From contig NC_063259.1 of assembly GCF_019578655.1 (NCBI RefSeq), positions 5,506,001-5,570,000 of the forward strand: a DNA stretch of 64,000 nucleotides. Reading direction: 5' to 3'. Both the position numbers and the translations under genes were made by a program. Source of the DNA: Ricinus communis. Its lineage: Eukaryota > Streptophyta > Magnoliopsida > Malpighiales > Euphorbiaceae. The notes beneath the pieces were generated by a model. The model saw only the letters and a program-made list of their open reading frames with translations, was not told the DNA's origin and searched no databases. Positions 45,561 to 57,515 of this stretch are shown in pieces. Positions within the stretch are counted from its first letter, which is position 1; each line of letters begins with the position of its first letter.

Positions 45561-46590
45561 AAATATGGGATGATCCTTACTTATGTAAATTTTACTCTGA
45601 TTAAATCATTAGAAGATGTGTGTCACAACATGAAGTTGCATCCATTCTAACATTTTTTCATTCATATGTATGCGGTGGGCACTTTGGCCCCAAAAGAACG
45701 GCTCATAAGGTGTTAGAATGTGGATTATTTTGGCCCAATTTGTTTCGTGATTCATACATGTTTTGTAAAGCATGCGAAAATTATCAAAAGACGGGAAACT
45801 TAGGACATAGAGATCAAATTCCACTTACCTCCATTCTTATTTGTGAAATATTTGATGTTTGGGGTATAGATTTCATGGGTCCTTTTCCTCCTAATGGCAA
45901 TATTTACATACTTCTTGCTGTGGATTATGTTTCAAAGTGGGTAGTGGCAAAAGCTACTCGGACTAATGAATCTAAAGTTGTTATAGATTTTCTTAAGTCT
46001 CATATTTTCTTTACATTTGGCACGCCAAAAGCTTTGATTAGTGACCGTGGCACTCATTTTTGCAATAGAGTGGTTGAAGCCTTGTTAAAAAAGTATAATG
46101 TCACTCACCGTACTTCTGCGGCCTATCGCCCACAAACAAGTGGGCAAGCGGAAGTCTCCAATGGAGAAATCAAATCAATCCTTGAAAAGGTTGTCAATCC
46201 TAATAGGAAAGATTGGAGTGCATGACTTAAAGATGCGCTATGGTCTTATAGAATGACTTATAAACCCCTATAGGTATGTCCCCTTATCGTCTAATCTTTG
46301 GGACGCTGTGTCACCTCCCGATTGAATTGGAACATAAAGCATATTGGGCAGTCAAGCAATGCAATATGGAGATGGATGAAGCTGGTTCACAAAGAAGATT
46401 GCAACTACAAGAGCTAGAAGAAATTCGTCTAGATGCATATGAGAGTGCATGAATTTACAAAGAAAATACAAAGAAATTTCATGATAATATGATTTCTAGA
46501 AAGAGCTTTTGTATAAGATAAAAAGTTCTTCTCTATAATTCTAGACTCAAATTATTTCCAGGTAAGTTATGTTCTAGATGGAGTTGTCCT
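45561..46590 (+). pseudogene. Ath-2 integrase, catalytic core intact
   Basis: The frame 45620-46225 is open for 201 codons and contains the zinc finger ([25 protein letters not shown]) and the whole DDE core: [24 protein letters not shown] and [15 protein letters not shown] at 46223-46225 (DWSA*LKD) fits an Arg codon CGA changed to TGA at a CpG. Afterwards one base is lost near 46268, and [15 protein letters not shown] and [11 protein letters not shown] remain readable to about 46600. The catalytic part is the best preserved pol domain in the window. Confidence 0.88.
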
Positions 46591-46591
46591 T

Positions 46592-47033
46592 TTACTGTCA
46601 CTAATGTTTTTTCTCATGGTGCAGTAGAAATTCAAAGCCAAGACACTGAAAAGATGTTCAAAGTTAATGGTCTACGCTTAAAACCTTTCTATGAGGGATT
46701 TCAACTTGACAATATTGTAGAAATTAACTTGGAATGTCCAAGTTATACATAGCGACCATGTCTAGCCGGAGACATTAAATAAAGGCGCTTTTTGGGAGGC
46801 AACCCAAATTTTACTGTCACTGATGTTTTTTCTCATGGTGCAGTAGAAATTCAAAGCCAAGACACTAAAAAGATGTTCAAAGTTAATGGTCTATGCTTAA
46901 AACCTTTGTATGAGGGATTTCAACTTAACAATATTGTAGAAATTAACTTGGAGTGTCCAAGTTATACATAGCGTGCGACCATGTCTAGCTGGAGACATTA
47001 AATAAAGGCGCTTTTTGGGAGGCAACCCAAATT
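46592..47033 (+). repeat. 219-bp tandem duplication at the end of Ath-2 pol
   Basis: TTACTGTCACTRATG begins at 46592 and again at 46811. The duplicated unit covers the last codons of pol (ending PSYT, TAG at about 46750) and the noncoding GCGCTTTTTGGGAGGCAACC motif. The second copy has a 4-base insertion in TAGCGTGCGACC. The copies are almost identical, so the duplication is late. Confidence 0.93.
46786..46806 (+). promoter_or_regulatory. Conserved post-pol motif TTTTTGGGAGGCAACCC
   Basis: The GGCGCTTTTTGGGAGGCAACCC motif after pol is widely shared by Athila and Tat-type elements; its role is not known to me. A second copy lies in the duplicated unit near 47008-47028. Confidence 0.7.
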
Positions 47034-47434
47034 TACTCTCTAATTTGTTTTACTTTCTCATCATTATGCGGTTTTTATAGTTGATTTTCATGTTCCCTTA
47101 CTAAATGTCTTTTTATGAGTTTTGGAGCAGAAAGGAACTATGTTTAGCATAAGGGCACACTACATTTTAAGTTAATATAAAAATAACAGTGTGCCCACGC
47201 TCTAACAGAGAAGGTCTTCTATCCAAATTCTTAAGAATTGAGAATTAAAAAAAAAATTAATTAAATTATCATTTTTTTATTTCTTTTTTTATCTTTTATT
47301 ATTACTTTTTACCCTAATTGTGCAAGCAACTCCTTCTCTATTTGTTAAAACCTCAGAGCGCATCGTCCTCGCCAGCGTGTGTTCTTCTCCAGACCTGCTC
47401 GTCGTTCATCCTCCTTCTCCATAAAAATCAGTCC
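47034..47434 (+). other. Ath-2 spacer between pol and third ORF
   Basis: Noncoding, with T-rich runs (47270-47310) and a CT-rich stretch up to CTCCTTCTCC at 47410. No supported ORF. Confidence 0.65.
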
Positions 47435-47435
47435 A

Positions 47436-48366
47436 ATGGTTAAGAAAAGGATGGTCACAAGGCAAAGCTAAAGGCAACTCCACAACAACCGTGCAAAGTC
47501 AAATCAAATGTTTCAAGCTCACGAGCACGAATTCGAAAAGGGAAAGGTATAAATTTTTCTTTCAACAATCTATTATTCCTTGCAAATATATTGATTGTTT
47601 GACTTTGGAAAAATTGAATATTAAAGAAGATGAGGATAAGTACATTGATAATATTGGATGGCAAGCATACTTTTCAATTAATTATCCATGTTATATTGAA
47701 CTTGTGCGTGAGTTTTACACTACTTTTGAGTTTGACAAGAAAGTTTATATTACATTGAACACTCCAGGTGTAGTGTGTTTTAGGTTGTTGGGCAGGGAGT
47801 TCAAACTCTCAATCACACAATCTAACCTTGCCTTTGGTTTTATCACAGATGATTATGCTAAAACTAATGAATATGCGAGGTCTGTTTGTGAATTTTTCCC
47901 TGAATTTGAACCAGTTCTTTTATATAAGCAAATGTTTACAAGCATCAGATATGACCCTAGTAAGTCATAAGCTAGTTATCTATATGACCAAGCCTTGAAA
48001 TATATTCATAGGTTTCTAGCTTTTACTTTTTCAGGAAGGAAAGATAATTCTAGCATACTTTCAAAAACTGAGTTTTTTTTCTTATGGTGCATGCAAAAAG
48101 GAATTAAAGTGAACCTTGGATATTGGTTGGCTTCTCAATTTGACAATGTTATTTTGAAGAAGCGTCCTATGATTCTAGGTTCTTTGACTACTCAATTGGC
48201 TATATACACAAATTTGCTTAATATTGATAATAATGTCCTGCATGTTGCTTGTGATATGCTCCCTTTGGATATAAAATGCTTAATGAGTATGGTTTTAGTG
48301 TGGAAGAAGGAAGGTGTGCCTTGTTTTCAGTCTACAGGTCCTATCGAAGAACATTTCAAGGTGTAA
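47436..48366 (+). pseudogene. Ath-2 third ORF (Athila ORF1-like, env position), one stop
   Basis: A frame of about 292 codons from 47491 to 48366 with one TAA at 47968-47970. Blocks: KRERYKFFFQQSIIPCKYID, YIDNIGWQAYFSINYPC, FRLLGREFKLSITQSNLAFG, and after the stop LKYIHRFLAFTFSGRKDNSS, FFLWCMQKGIKVNLGYWLAS. The natural start is probably ATG 47436 or 47451 in a neighbouring frame, one base off, so there is also an early shift. It corresponds to the Ath-1 ORF at 9030-10250 and to the ORF1 proteins of plant Athila elements, whose function is unproven. No clear signal peptide; hydrophobic patches are short. Confidence 0.78.
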
Positions 48367-49945
48367 ACTCCGTCAAGACGAGGATGAGGAGGAGAATTTA
48401 ATTTCCAACAATAAACCATCTTCTATTGGATCATCCTCCCAAGGGCGATATACTGAACAACTCCAATGCCTTGAACAGTGACAAATAGAAATGGAATTCA
48501 ACTTGACAGCTTTCTTCAAGCACATGGGTTTTACTCCACCATATCCACCTCGCTGTCAGACATTTTCACTATGCCTAGCATACTCAGGGAAGTTTCATCA
48601 TTCCTATCTTTTATTTCCAATTTGATATGTTAGGCATTATATAAATACATTGGGGACAATGTATAAGATAAGTGTAGGGTGTTTATAGGCTGTTTTTGGG
48701 CATTGTACATGCATGTTAAATTTTTTTGGGTATTGTTCTATGATTGTGACTTATGAATCCATGATTTAAATTGTTGAGAATTGCTTGATTGAGTTAAAAT
48801 ATAATAAGAGATTTGCATAAATGATTGAGTTTTTATGTGTTGCATTGTGAGTATTATTTTTATAATTGATTTGAATGAAAAAGTGCATAGAACTTAACAC
48901 AAAATCACTTTTTGTGAGCTTTTGAGCCTAAGAGCATTCAGCATAATATGCTCCATATTTTTCTTGATTGTGTGATTGTCATATGTAGATTGATTTTTCT
49001 AGAACTTGCTTTGTTATACATATTAAGGTCACATTAATGGATTGAATGCATTAAAATGATAAGGGCAATTAGGGATAACCAATTTGAACGTCTAAAACCA
49101 CCCTGATTTTACCCCTAGTGAACCAATTTTGAGCCTTAAACCTTTTCTTTGTTTATTAATCCCCATTTAACCTATTATAGCCTTTTCTTTTATTTTACCT
49201 CTTTTGTAACCTAAGTTGAAGGACGTTTTGAATTTATATGCATGAAACTTTTGGATGTTTATTAGGATTTCAAGTTGCAATTATATTGTGCTATTTCTCA
49301 AGTTGTGGAAGAAACTAAATAAAATTTTCTTCAAAGATATTAAAAATAAAAAAACAAAAAGAAAAAGCGAAAAGAAAAAAAAAGATGAATAAAAAGGAGT
49401 TCATGAGAAATATGTAATGTTTCAGAATGTAACTTGAATTGTATATTATTGTTCCTAAAGATTAAGTTTCATGTATGTATGTTTTTGTAAAAAAATTTCA
49501 ACTTATTTATAGCCAAATTTCCTTATTACTTACCCATTACCTAAGCCTCATTACAACCTTATTAAGACCCTTTAATTTTTGCATTTGACTCATTGTTTAG
49601 TGGTGGAGATTTGATATATAAACAAGCTTATAGTAAAATTCTTTCTATGCATTGACTTGAGAGTTTATAATTACCCTAAAACACCTTGAGTGCATTGAGA
49701 GAAATCCTTGGGAGGGTGTTAAAGTTGTATTGCACTTTGATTTTGAATTTATTATGGAAATTGATACTCATTTGTGTTAACTTGTAAAGACTCATTTGTG
49801 GATTGCATTTATCTCTTGCTATATTTTGATTCGAAAAAGTGAGATGTGATAATTTATATCATGGATAAATATGTCATGAGAGGAGTTGAGAGAAAACCGA
49901 GCATGTTTGATGATTTTAATGAATACTTGAGGACAAGTATTGTTC
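48367..49945 (+). other. Ath-2 3' noncoding region
   Basis: AT-rich; remnants of ORF end (ACAACTCCAATGCCTTGAAC) to about 48560, then nothing coding. It includes CATTGGGGACAATGT at 48648 (also at 10290 in Ath-1), an A-rich run at 49340-49400 and TTGAGGACAAGTATTG near the end. Confidence 0.7.
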
Positions 49946-49960
49946 AAGTGTAGGGTATTT
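49946..49960 (+). promoter_or_regulatory. Polypurine tract region of Ath-2
   Basis: AAGTGTAGGGTATTT directly precedes the 3' LTR. Compared with AGTGTGGGGGAGTT of Ath-1 it is weakened by G-to-A or T changes. Confidence 0.75.
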
Positions 49961-51308
49961 TGATAGTGTGCATTTTATGCATACTAATTATCATATTTTC
50001 TTGGATATTATTGAGTATTTATGCTTAATTACGGATCTTAAATGTGATTATTGATTTTTATGTTAGACGGAACGTTTTGATGCAACATGAAGCTAAAAGG
50101 ATGATATTTGATGAGTTTTCATAAAGATTGATGCTTTGGAGAGTTTTGGATAAAAGGCAGAAAACATGGCAGAAGATCTCTTTAGTTAGAGCATGCCCAC
50201 GGCGTATTCCAGAAATCTGAATTTTATGGAAAGAGGCTTAAAGTGATATTATTTGCTATATGGCTTTTTAATTCATTTTTGGGATTGTTTATTCACTAAA
50301 AACTCCTTATTACTTAAGGTTAATTTAGGAATGAATGATTCCTGTTTTTAGACATAACTTCTACTATTTCTTATTGGGTAAGTTTTCCTATTTGGGGGGA
50401 AACTTAGAAGATATATCAGCAGTTTTTAGGGTTAAGAGAGACAGGGGGCGGCAGACCAGTTCTTTTTCTTCTCATCCATTGTTTTAGCTTTCTTCTTTGC
50501 TTTATTTTCCCTATAACTATTATGTGTGGCTGAACTCTTTTCTTTCCAACTCAAGGTTAATTAAGGTTTAAATTCATATGGATTGTGAGATTTAATTGTT
50601 CTTTATTATTTTCTCAAATTTGTTAATATTCATATATCTTCTATGCCTATGAGGAATTCTATTTTTGTTGATTGTGTAAAAAGGCCTATTACTCAATTAT
50701 CAAGATAGTCTATGCCAAATTAGAATATTAAATCCGTAATTGTTTAATTATTCTAATGATTAGTGGTAGAATAACATACCCATATTATGTGGATACATGA
50801 TCTAGTCTAAATGAATTCATCTTATATGTTTGTTGACTAGAACTGGGTTTCTCTAGATTGCATTGCTATTGGTAAATTAAATCTTAGAAGCTTTTCTAGG
50901 GTTGTTTATTTAATAAGAGAATTGATCAAATGGCTTACATTGATTAACAAAAATTTAAGGAGAAATTAGGTTGTTAGAGCTTCTCAATAACTATAATCAA
51001 TTTATTAATGGATTTGAAAATTATATTTGCATCAATGATCAATTCAATGGATTAAAACTGAGATTATACCTTGGGTTGGAGTTTTCTCATATTCATTTAT
51101 CTTCTCAAATTATATTTATTGCTTCTAATTGATTTTTAGTTTAATTTGTTTTGATTCCAAATTTAAAATCCCCTCCTCATTTTATTTGAATTTTGTTAAA
51201 GAAATAAATTTTACCAATCTCTGTGGATTCGACCCTATTTGTCACTATTTACAAGTTGTTTTTATTTGAAGAGTAGGAATTTATTTTTGTTGGATTCGAC
51301 ACCCATCA
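49961..51308 (+). repeat. 3' LTR of Ath-2
   Basis: 1348 bp, TGATAGTGTGC to CACCCATCA, followed by the target duplication AGAAT and the rest of the interrupted LTR-R. Confidence 0.95.
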
Positions 51309-51802
51309 AGAATCCCTAGTTTCTTTAAGTCACAGGCATAGGCCATCTTTGGTGGAGCTAATTAGGCCCAAACTCCGTTATGTGCTCCTTTGTGCACATT
51401 AAGCCCATATTAGATTTATTCAAGCCCAACAAACTGAATTAGATTAATGAACCTTAAATTTGAATCCAACTCTTCAAGCTTTGATGTGTCCTTAGCCCAA
51501 ATGTCTTGAATAAGCCCATTAAGAGCTTCTTAGCCTTCGACCTTATAATTGGGTCTCCATGGATGTGAAGTGGATCTTGAATCCTAGGTGGATTAGAATT
51601 TTCAATGTCATTTGAATTCTTGATGTCATTTAGACTCCTAATATCATTAGGACTCCTTGTTGGAGTAGAACTCCTAGTTAGAGTAGTACTCCTTGTCGAA
51701 GTAGGACTCCTTGTCAGAATAGGATTTTTTCAACTAGTAGGATTTGCATCATTAGGATTCCTTATTGGAGTAGGATTTCTTATGCTAGATGGGTTCTTAT
51801 CA
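51309..51802 (-). repeat. LTR-R copy, part right of Ath-2, with coding repeats
   Basis: Continues 39480-39982 after removal of Ath-2 and one AGAAT. It runs through CCCTAGTTTCTTTAAGTCAC and GCCCAATAAAC-type sequence, then the Arg-Asn-Pro coding repeats, and ends GGTTCTTATCA at 51802 (the LTR's 5' start TGATAAGAACC on the minus strand). It is the closest relative in the window of the plus copy at 21906. Confidence 0.85.
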
Positions 51803-54689
51803 TTCCCTCTTGTATTACGCTTGGATTTAATGAAAACAACATCACTTCTCCCTAATGCAGATGGATTTACATCTCTTCCTGCTTGATCAAGCTAAGCTCC
51901 AATGCCAATGGTCAAGCTTGTCAATTGCATTCCTATGATTCCTTATGCCAATCCTTATGTCATTAGCAGTATTGTGCACTAAGGAACAATGAATGACGAA
52001 GATCCCAATGTTCCTAATCCTGAATCATAATATTTAGGCGTGCCTCGATTCTCGGTGTTCCCTCTTTCCTCTAAAAGATTCTTTCACGATCATTTAAAGA
52101 ATGATATCAATACTCGATCAACTAATTTTCTTTCTTTGCATTTATACAAGCATTGGATCAGTGTCTATGATTGTCACTTCCACGCGCTTTAGCTCAACAC
52201 TCTTGTTTATGCTCGCCAAATAAAAACAAACGATCATACAGGATATAAAATAGAAAGAGAGGAACAAATGAGAACATAAGTTTGGATTTCAGATTCGATA
52301 AGGAAAGAAATTGCAAGTTCTTTATTCTATTCTATGTATAAGCGTAAAGATCAAATTGAATTAATTTAAACACAAGGGTAGACAAAGAATACAAAAGAAA
52401 GGAAGGACGTGAGCGATAACTCTAGGTTCGCTAGTGGTGATCTTCATAAGTCTGCAAAGTTCTTGAAAGAACCCATAACTTGATTTCTGGCAAGGTAGAA
52501 AACTAAAATAATATGCCCACTAGCTTTAAGTATTCGGCTGCATGTAGTTTCTATAGTTTGAAAGCCCCCATTCCATAAGGAAAAGAAACTAGAAGCTAAA
52601 TATAAATAAATAAAGAAAGAAAGATGAATAAACTGAAGTAAAATCAAGAACGAGATAAGAGTTGACTGCTCAATAACTCTCTTAGTCCCAAATTTTTTAT
52701 GAGCCAACTTAACAAAAACATGCGTCCCAAACTCGTATGGACCAACCTAGTAACAATCCGATCCAAATTACTTCATTATGTGTCCCAACCTTCAAAACAC
52801 TCACATTCTCGCTAGTATTATGCTTTGATTTAATGAAAACAACATGATTTCTCCCTTACACATGTGGATTTATGTCTCTTCTTGCTTGATCATCAAGCTA
52901 AGCCCTAATGCCACTGTTCAAGCTTATCAACTGCAATACCATGATTCCTTTCGCTAATCCTTGTGTCATTAGGAGTCCTCGTGCCTAGAGAAACAAGGAA
53001 TGATAAAGATCCTAATGGTGCAAATCTAGAATCATAATATTTGAGTGTGCCTTGATTCTCGGTGTTCCCTCTTTCCTTCAAAAGATTTGTCTAAGATCAT
53101 TTGAAGAATGATATCAATACTCGATCAACTAATTTTCTTTCTTTGGATTTGTCCAAGCCTTGGATCAGTGCCTATGATTCTTGCTTCCATACGGTTTAAC
53201 TCAACACTCCTATTTATGCTTGCCAAATAAAACTAAACCATCATATTAGACACAAATTAGAAAGAGAGACATAAAAGAAACAAACAAAATGAGAATATAG
53301 ATTGGATTTTAGATCCGGTAAGGAAAGAAATCACAAATTCTTTATTCTCTTCCATACGGCTAAGTGTAAGTATCAAATCTAATTGATTTAAATGCAAGAT
53401 AGAGAACACAAAAGAAAGGAAGGACATGAGCGATAAGTCTAGGTTCACTAGTGCGAGTGTTGATAATTCCACAAAGTTCTTATAAGAACCATAACTTGAT
53501 TCCCCTTAAGGTAGAAAACTTATATAATATGCTCACTAGCGTCAAGTATTTGATTGCATGCAGGTTTTATAGTGCAAAAGTCCTAATTCCATATGAAGAG
53601 GAAACTAGAAGCTAAATGTGAATAAATAAAAAAGAAAGATGAATAAACTAAAGTCAAATTAAGAATGAAAGAGGAGTTGATTGGTCAACAGCTCTCATTG
53701 TCCCATATGTTATGATCCAGCTTAACGAAAACAAGGAGAAATTTGCAAGGGCTTACCTAATAACACGTCGGCCCAAACTACTTCTTTATATTCATCCTAA
53801 ACATCAAAATGCTCATATTCCCACTTGTATTATATGTGGATTAATCAAAACCCACATGATTTCTCACTAACGCTCGTGGATTTATGTCTCGTCATTCCCT
53901 CCAATCAACTAAACTTCTTTCTTCACATTTGTCTAATCATTGGATCGGTGCCTATAGTTGCCGCTTCCATGCGCTTTCACTCAACGCTCATTTTTATTCG
54001 ATAAGTCTATGCTCGCTAGCGCGATTATTGATAAGTCCATAAATTTCTTGAAAGAATGCATAACTTGATTTCTTGTAAGGTAGAAAACTAAAATAATTTC
54101 CTCATTAGCCTCAAGTATTCGGTTGCATGCGGTGTTTATAGTGCGAAAGCTCTTATTCCATAAGAAAAAGAGACTAGAAGCTAAATATGAATAAATAAAT
54201 AAATAAAGTTAATAAACTAAAGTCAAATCAAGAACTAAAGAGGAGTTGACTCAGCAACAACTCTAGTAGTCCCAAATTTTTTAAGCTAGCTTAACAAAAA
54301 TAAGGATAAATCCGTGTGGGCCTACCTAAAAACACTCCGACCCAAATTACTTCATTATATGCATTTCAAACATCAAAGCCCTCGAATTCCGGGTTGTATT
54401 ACGCTTGGATTAATCGGAAACAACATGATTTCTCCCTTATGCACTTAGATTTACATCATTCCTGCTTGATCGTCAAGCTTCCCAGTGCCATTGGTCAAGC
54501 TTATTAATTGCATTCCTATGATTCCTTAAGACCAACCTTGCATCATCAAGAGTCCTCGTGCCTAGAGGAACAAGAATGGATGGAGATCCTAATGGTGCAA
54601 ATCCTGATTCAGAATATTTGGGCGTGCCATGACTCTCAGCATTCCCTCTTTCCTCTAAAAGATTCATCCACAATCATTCGGAGAATGAT
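51803..54689 (-). repeat. K1 array in reverse orientation
   Basis: Anchors TCGATTCTCGGTG at 52045, TTGATTCTCGGTG at 53052 (spacing about 1006) and a degenerate one at 54629. The same elements as in 24154-27289 appear as complements, including ATAAATAAATAAAG tracts and TTTTTATAGTGC. It contains a deletion at 53880-53990, where GTCTCGTC joins ATTCCCTCC. ORFs in it (for example 52444-52707 minus) are not convincing. Confidence 0.85.
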
Positions 54690-55205
54690 TGATACGAATT
54701 AAACTAGCACAACGAGTCCTACTCCAACAAGGAGTCTTGATGATGCAAATCGTACTAGCTCAAGAAATCCTAATCAAATAAGGAGTCCTGATGATATTAG
54801 GAGTACAAGCAACTAGGAATTCTAATTTAACTAGGAGTCCTAGTTCGATTCAAATTGCAAGTCAATGAACTTATCCAAGAAATTTGGGCTAAGGACACAT
54901 CAAGGCTTAAAGAATTGGATTTAAGTTCAAGGTTCATTAATCTGATTCAGTTTATTAGGCTTGAATGAATCTAATTATGATTAAAAAGACTAAAAAAGCT
55001 GAATTAGAGTATATGAAGACTTTGGGCCTAACTTATCTTATGTTGTGAGGCCTATCTATATGACTTATGTAAAGTAGGGTTTTATGGCTTATTTTTAGAG
55101 GCCACACATATATTTTAACTTAATTAGGACTTTGTTTAAGTTATCTCTTTTAGTTAGGAAGGTTATCTTTATCCTAGATCAGATGTAAATTCTTATTAGT
55201 TAATT
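54690..55205 (+). repeat. LTR-R copy, 3' truncated
   Basis: Starts TGATACGAATTAAACTAGC inside the K1 segment GAGAATGAT and continues through the coding repeats (GTACAAGCAACTAGGAATTC) and CCAAGAAATTTGGGC to GATCAGATGTAAATTCTTATT. K1 in reverse resumes with TTTACGCGCATGG. Confidence 0.78.
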
Positions 55206-56361
55206 TACGCGCATGGATTTACATCTCGTGTTGCTTCCATGCACTTTCTCTCATGAGTGGTGTTTATGCTCCCCAAATAAAACCAAATCATTATAATAGA
55301 TAAAGAGGAGTTCTTTGGTCAACAACTCTTGTAGTCCCAAATCTCCTAAGCTAGAATAACAAAAACAAGGAAACATTCATGTGGGCATACCTAATAATAC
55401 CTCGGCCAAAATTACATAATTATATGTGTCAAAAACATCAAAACACATGCATTCCCACTTGGATTAATCGAAAGCAACATGATTTTACGCGTATGGATTT
55501 GTTTCTCGTCCTACTAGGTCTTCAAGTCACGCCCCAATGCCACTGGTCAAGCTTGTCAATTGCATTTCCATGATTCCTTATGCCAATTCTTGTTTCACTA
55601 TGAGTCCTCATGCCTAAAGGAACATGGAATGATTGATAGGGAACCTCCACGAATAAGCTTGAGAACCCCTTTTGAATTGTGGACCCCCAACACATTAACA
55701 TGAAAACCTCAAGAATTAATTTGGTTCAACCCCTAAGAAAGGTTATAAGACAGATTCTTAGAAAGATGATCAAGAATTAGACAACCCTAGCACGAGGGTT
55801 GATTAAGTCCAAAAATTTCTTGAAAGAACCTATAGCTTGATTTCCCGAAAGGTAAAGGATTGAAATATTATGCCCATTAACCTCAGGTATTTAGTTGCAT
55901 GTGGTTTTTATAGTGCGGAAGCCCTCATTCCATAAGAAAAAGAAACTAGATGCTAAGTATAGATAAATAAATACAAAAAGATAAATAAACTAAAATCAAA
56001 TCAAGAAGGAAAGAGGACTTGACTAGGGAATAACTCTCGTAGTCCTAAATTTTATGAGCCAGCTTAACAGAACAAGGGTAAATTCGCGTGGGCCTACCTA
56101 GAAACATTCCGATCTGAATTACTTCGTCGTATGCATTTCAAACATCAGAGCCCTTGAATTCCGACTAGTATTACACTTGGATTAATTGAAAATAACATTA
56201 GTTCTGCCTTACATACATGGATTTATGTTTCATCCTGCTTCATCATCAAGGTAATCCCCAATGCCACTGGTCAAGCTTGTCAATTGTGCTCCCATGTTTC
56301 CTTATGCCAATCCTTGTATCACAAGGAGTCCTCGTCCTTACAGAGCAAGGAATGACTACAA
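55206..56361 (-). repeat. K1 in reverse with a short LTR-R piece
   Basis: Reverse K1 at 55206-55633 and 55783-56361. Between them, 55634-55782 is the 3' end of a reversed LTR-R (TGATAGGGAACCTCCACG to AAGAATTAGACAA). K1 ends in CTTACAGAGCAAGGAATGA, directly joined to Chr-C pol. Confidence 0.78.
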
Positions 56362-57120
56362 AGCCAAGAAAAATGACTCAATCTAAACAAAAACTACATT
56401 TTTTAAGATTGGCAAACAACCTTTCCTTCCTAAGAACTTCTAAGACACATCTAACATGAAAAACATGATCATCAAGATTCCTAGAATATATCAAGATGTC
56501 ATCAAAATACAGAACTACAAATTTACTAAGAAATTCACGCAATACATGGTTCATTAATCTCATGAATGTACTAGGTGCATTTGTTAACCTAAATGGCATA
56601 ACTAACCACTCATATAGACCATATTTGGTCTTGAAAGCCGTTTCCACTCATCCCTAGTTTTCATGCGAATTTGATAGTACCCACTTTGAAAATCTATCTT
56701 AGTAAAAAGACATACAGCGTGCAGCTCATCAAGCATATCATCTAACCTAGGGATAGGATGACGATACTTTACCATTATTTTGTTAATTGAATGGTAGTCT
56801 ACACACATTCTCCACATGCCATCCTTCTTTAGAACTAAAATTACTGGAATCGTACAAGGACTTAAGCTTTCACGCACAGACCCTTTTGCCATTAGCTCAT
56901 CCACTTACCATTCAAGCTCCTTTATTTCCTTGGAATTACTTTAATAGGTTGGTCTATTTGGTATGGCAGCCCTTAGCACGAAGTCTATTTGATGTTCTAT
57001 ATCCCTTTTTTTGTGGCAAATCGATTGGCATTTCTTTAGGGAAAACATCATCAAATTCCTGTAAAAGGTTAGCAAACATACTCGGCAAGGAAAGATCAAG
57101 GTCAGTAGTGTACAAATATA
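56362..57120 (-). pseudogene. Chr-C reverse transcriptase, truncated
   Basis: On the minus strand: EHQIDFVLRAAIPNRPTY, a shift, then the frame 56602-56904 with [20 protein letters not shown] and [16 protein letters not shown], and after another shift 56378-56647 with [15 protein letters not shown] and [13 protein letters not shown]. Unlike Chr-A, the catalytic YFDD is intact. It ends at about 56362 after VIFLGF, where K1 begins. Two shifts and a stop (SFCLD*) make it non-functional. Confidence 0.88.
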
Positions 57121-57515
57121 CATATAACCAAAAACACTACCCTATCAGTATGCAATGCATGCCTAATCTCACTTTCCTCAGCCAATAAACTACCTTTTTC
57201 CAGTTTAGGTTGCTCACTTGCTTGATTACCACTATCTTTACATGGTTCAATAACATGCTTGGCATTTTCAGTGTCAACCCTTTCTTTCTTTAATTTACTT
57301 TGGTCATCATACACTTTCTTGGAAGAAAGAGGTGTCAATGTAACTTTTCTCCCTTCCTTAACAAAACTATACCTATTATTCTTTGTTGGCCATCTAGATT
57401 TGAGTTGTTTTTCCACTTTAATGGCAATGTGCACCATCTCATCAATCTCCACATAATTTTGTAACTCAATCCTATTAGCAAATCCTTTGTTTAACCCTAT
57501 AAGGAAATGTGCCAT
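57102..57515 (-). pseudogene. Chr-C gag-linker deletion fusion
   Basis: An open frame of 137 codons joins a gag C-terminal segment (MAHFLIGLNKGFANRIELQN, then EKQLKSRWPTKN) directly to the post-protease linker (RYSFVKEGRKVTLTPLSSKK) and continues into the charged spacer before RT. In Chr-A and Chr-B the zinc knuckle and protease lie between these parts. The junction is near 57380. The frame is open over the joint, but upstream gag is broken, so I treat it as a decayed fusion. Confidence 0.8.

Larger units (their letters stand above)
39983..51308 (+). mobile_element. Ath-2: full-length Athila-like retrotransposon with target duplication
   Basis: 11326 bp with LTRs of 1345 and 1348 bp, a tRNA-Asp-type primer site, gag, protease, RT, RNase H, integrase, a third ORF, a long 3' noncoding part and a purine tract. 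The flanks are AGAAT on both sides (39978-39982 and 51309-51313), proving one insertion event, into an antisense LTR-R. The LTRs differ at about ten positions in the first 280 by eye, so the insertion is fairly recent compared with the rest of the window. Gag-pol carries several stops and shifts; integrase is the best preserved part. Confidence 0.95.

Noticed and set aside
52444..53472. Minus ORFs at 52444-52707 and 53257-53472 as genes
   Set aside because: They are translations of the K1 promoter-like region; other K1 copies have stops in that frame.
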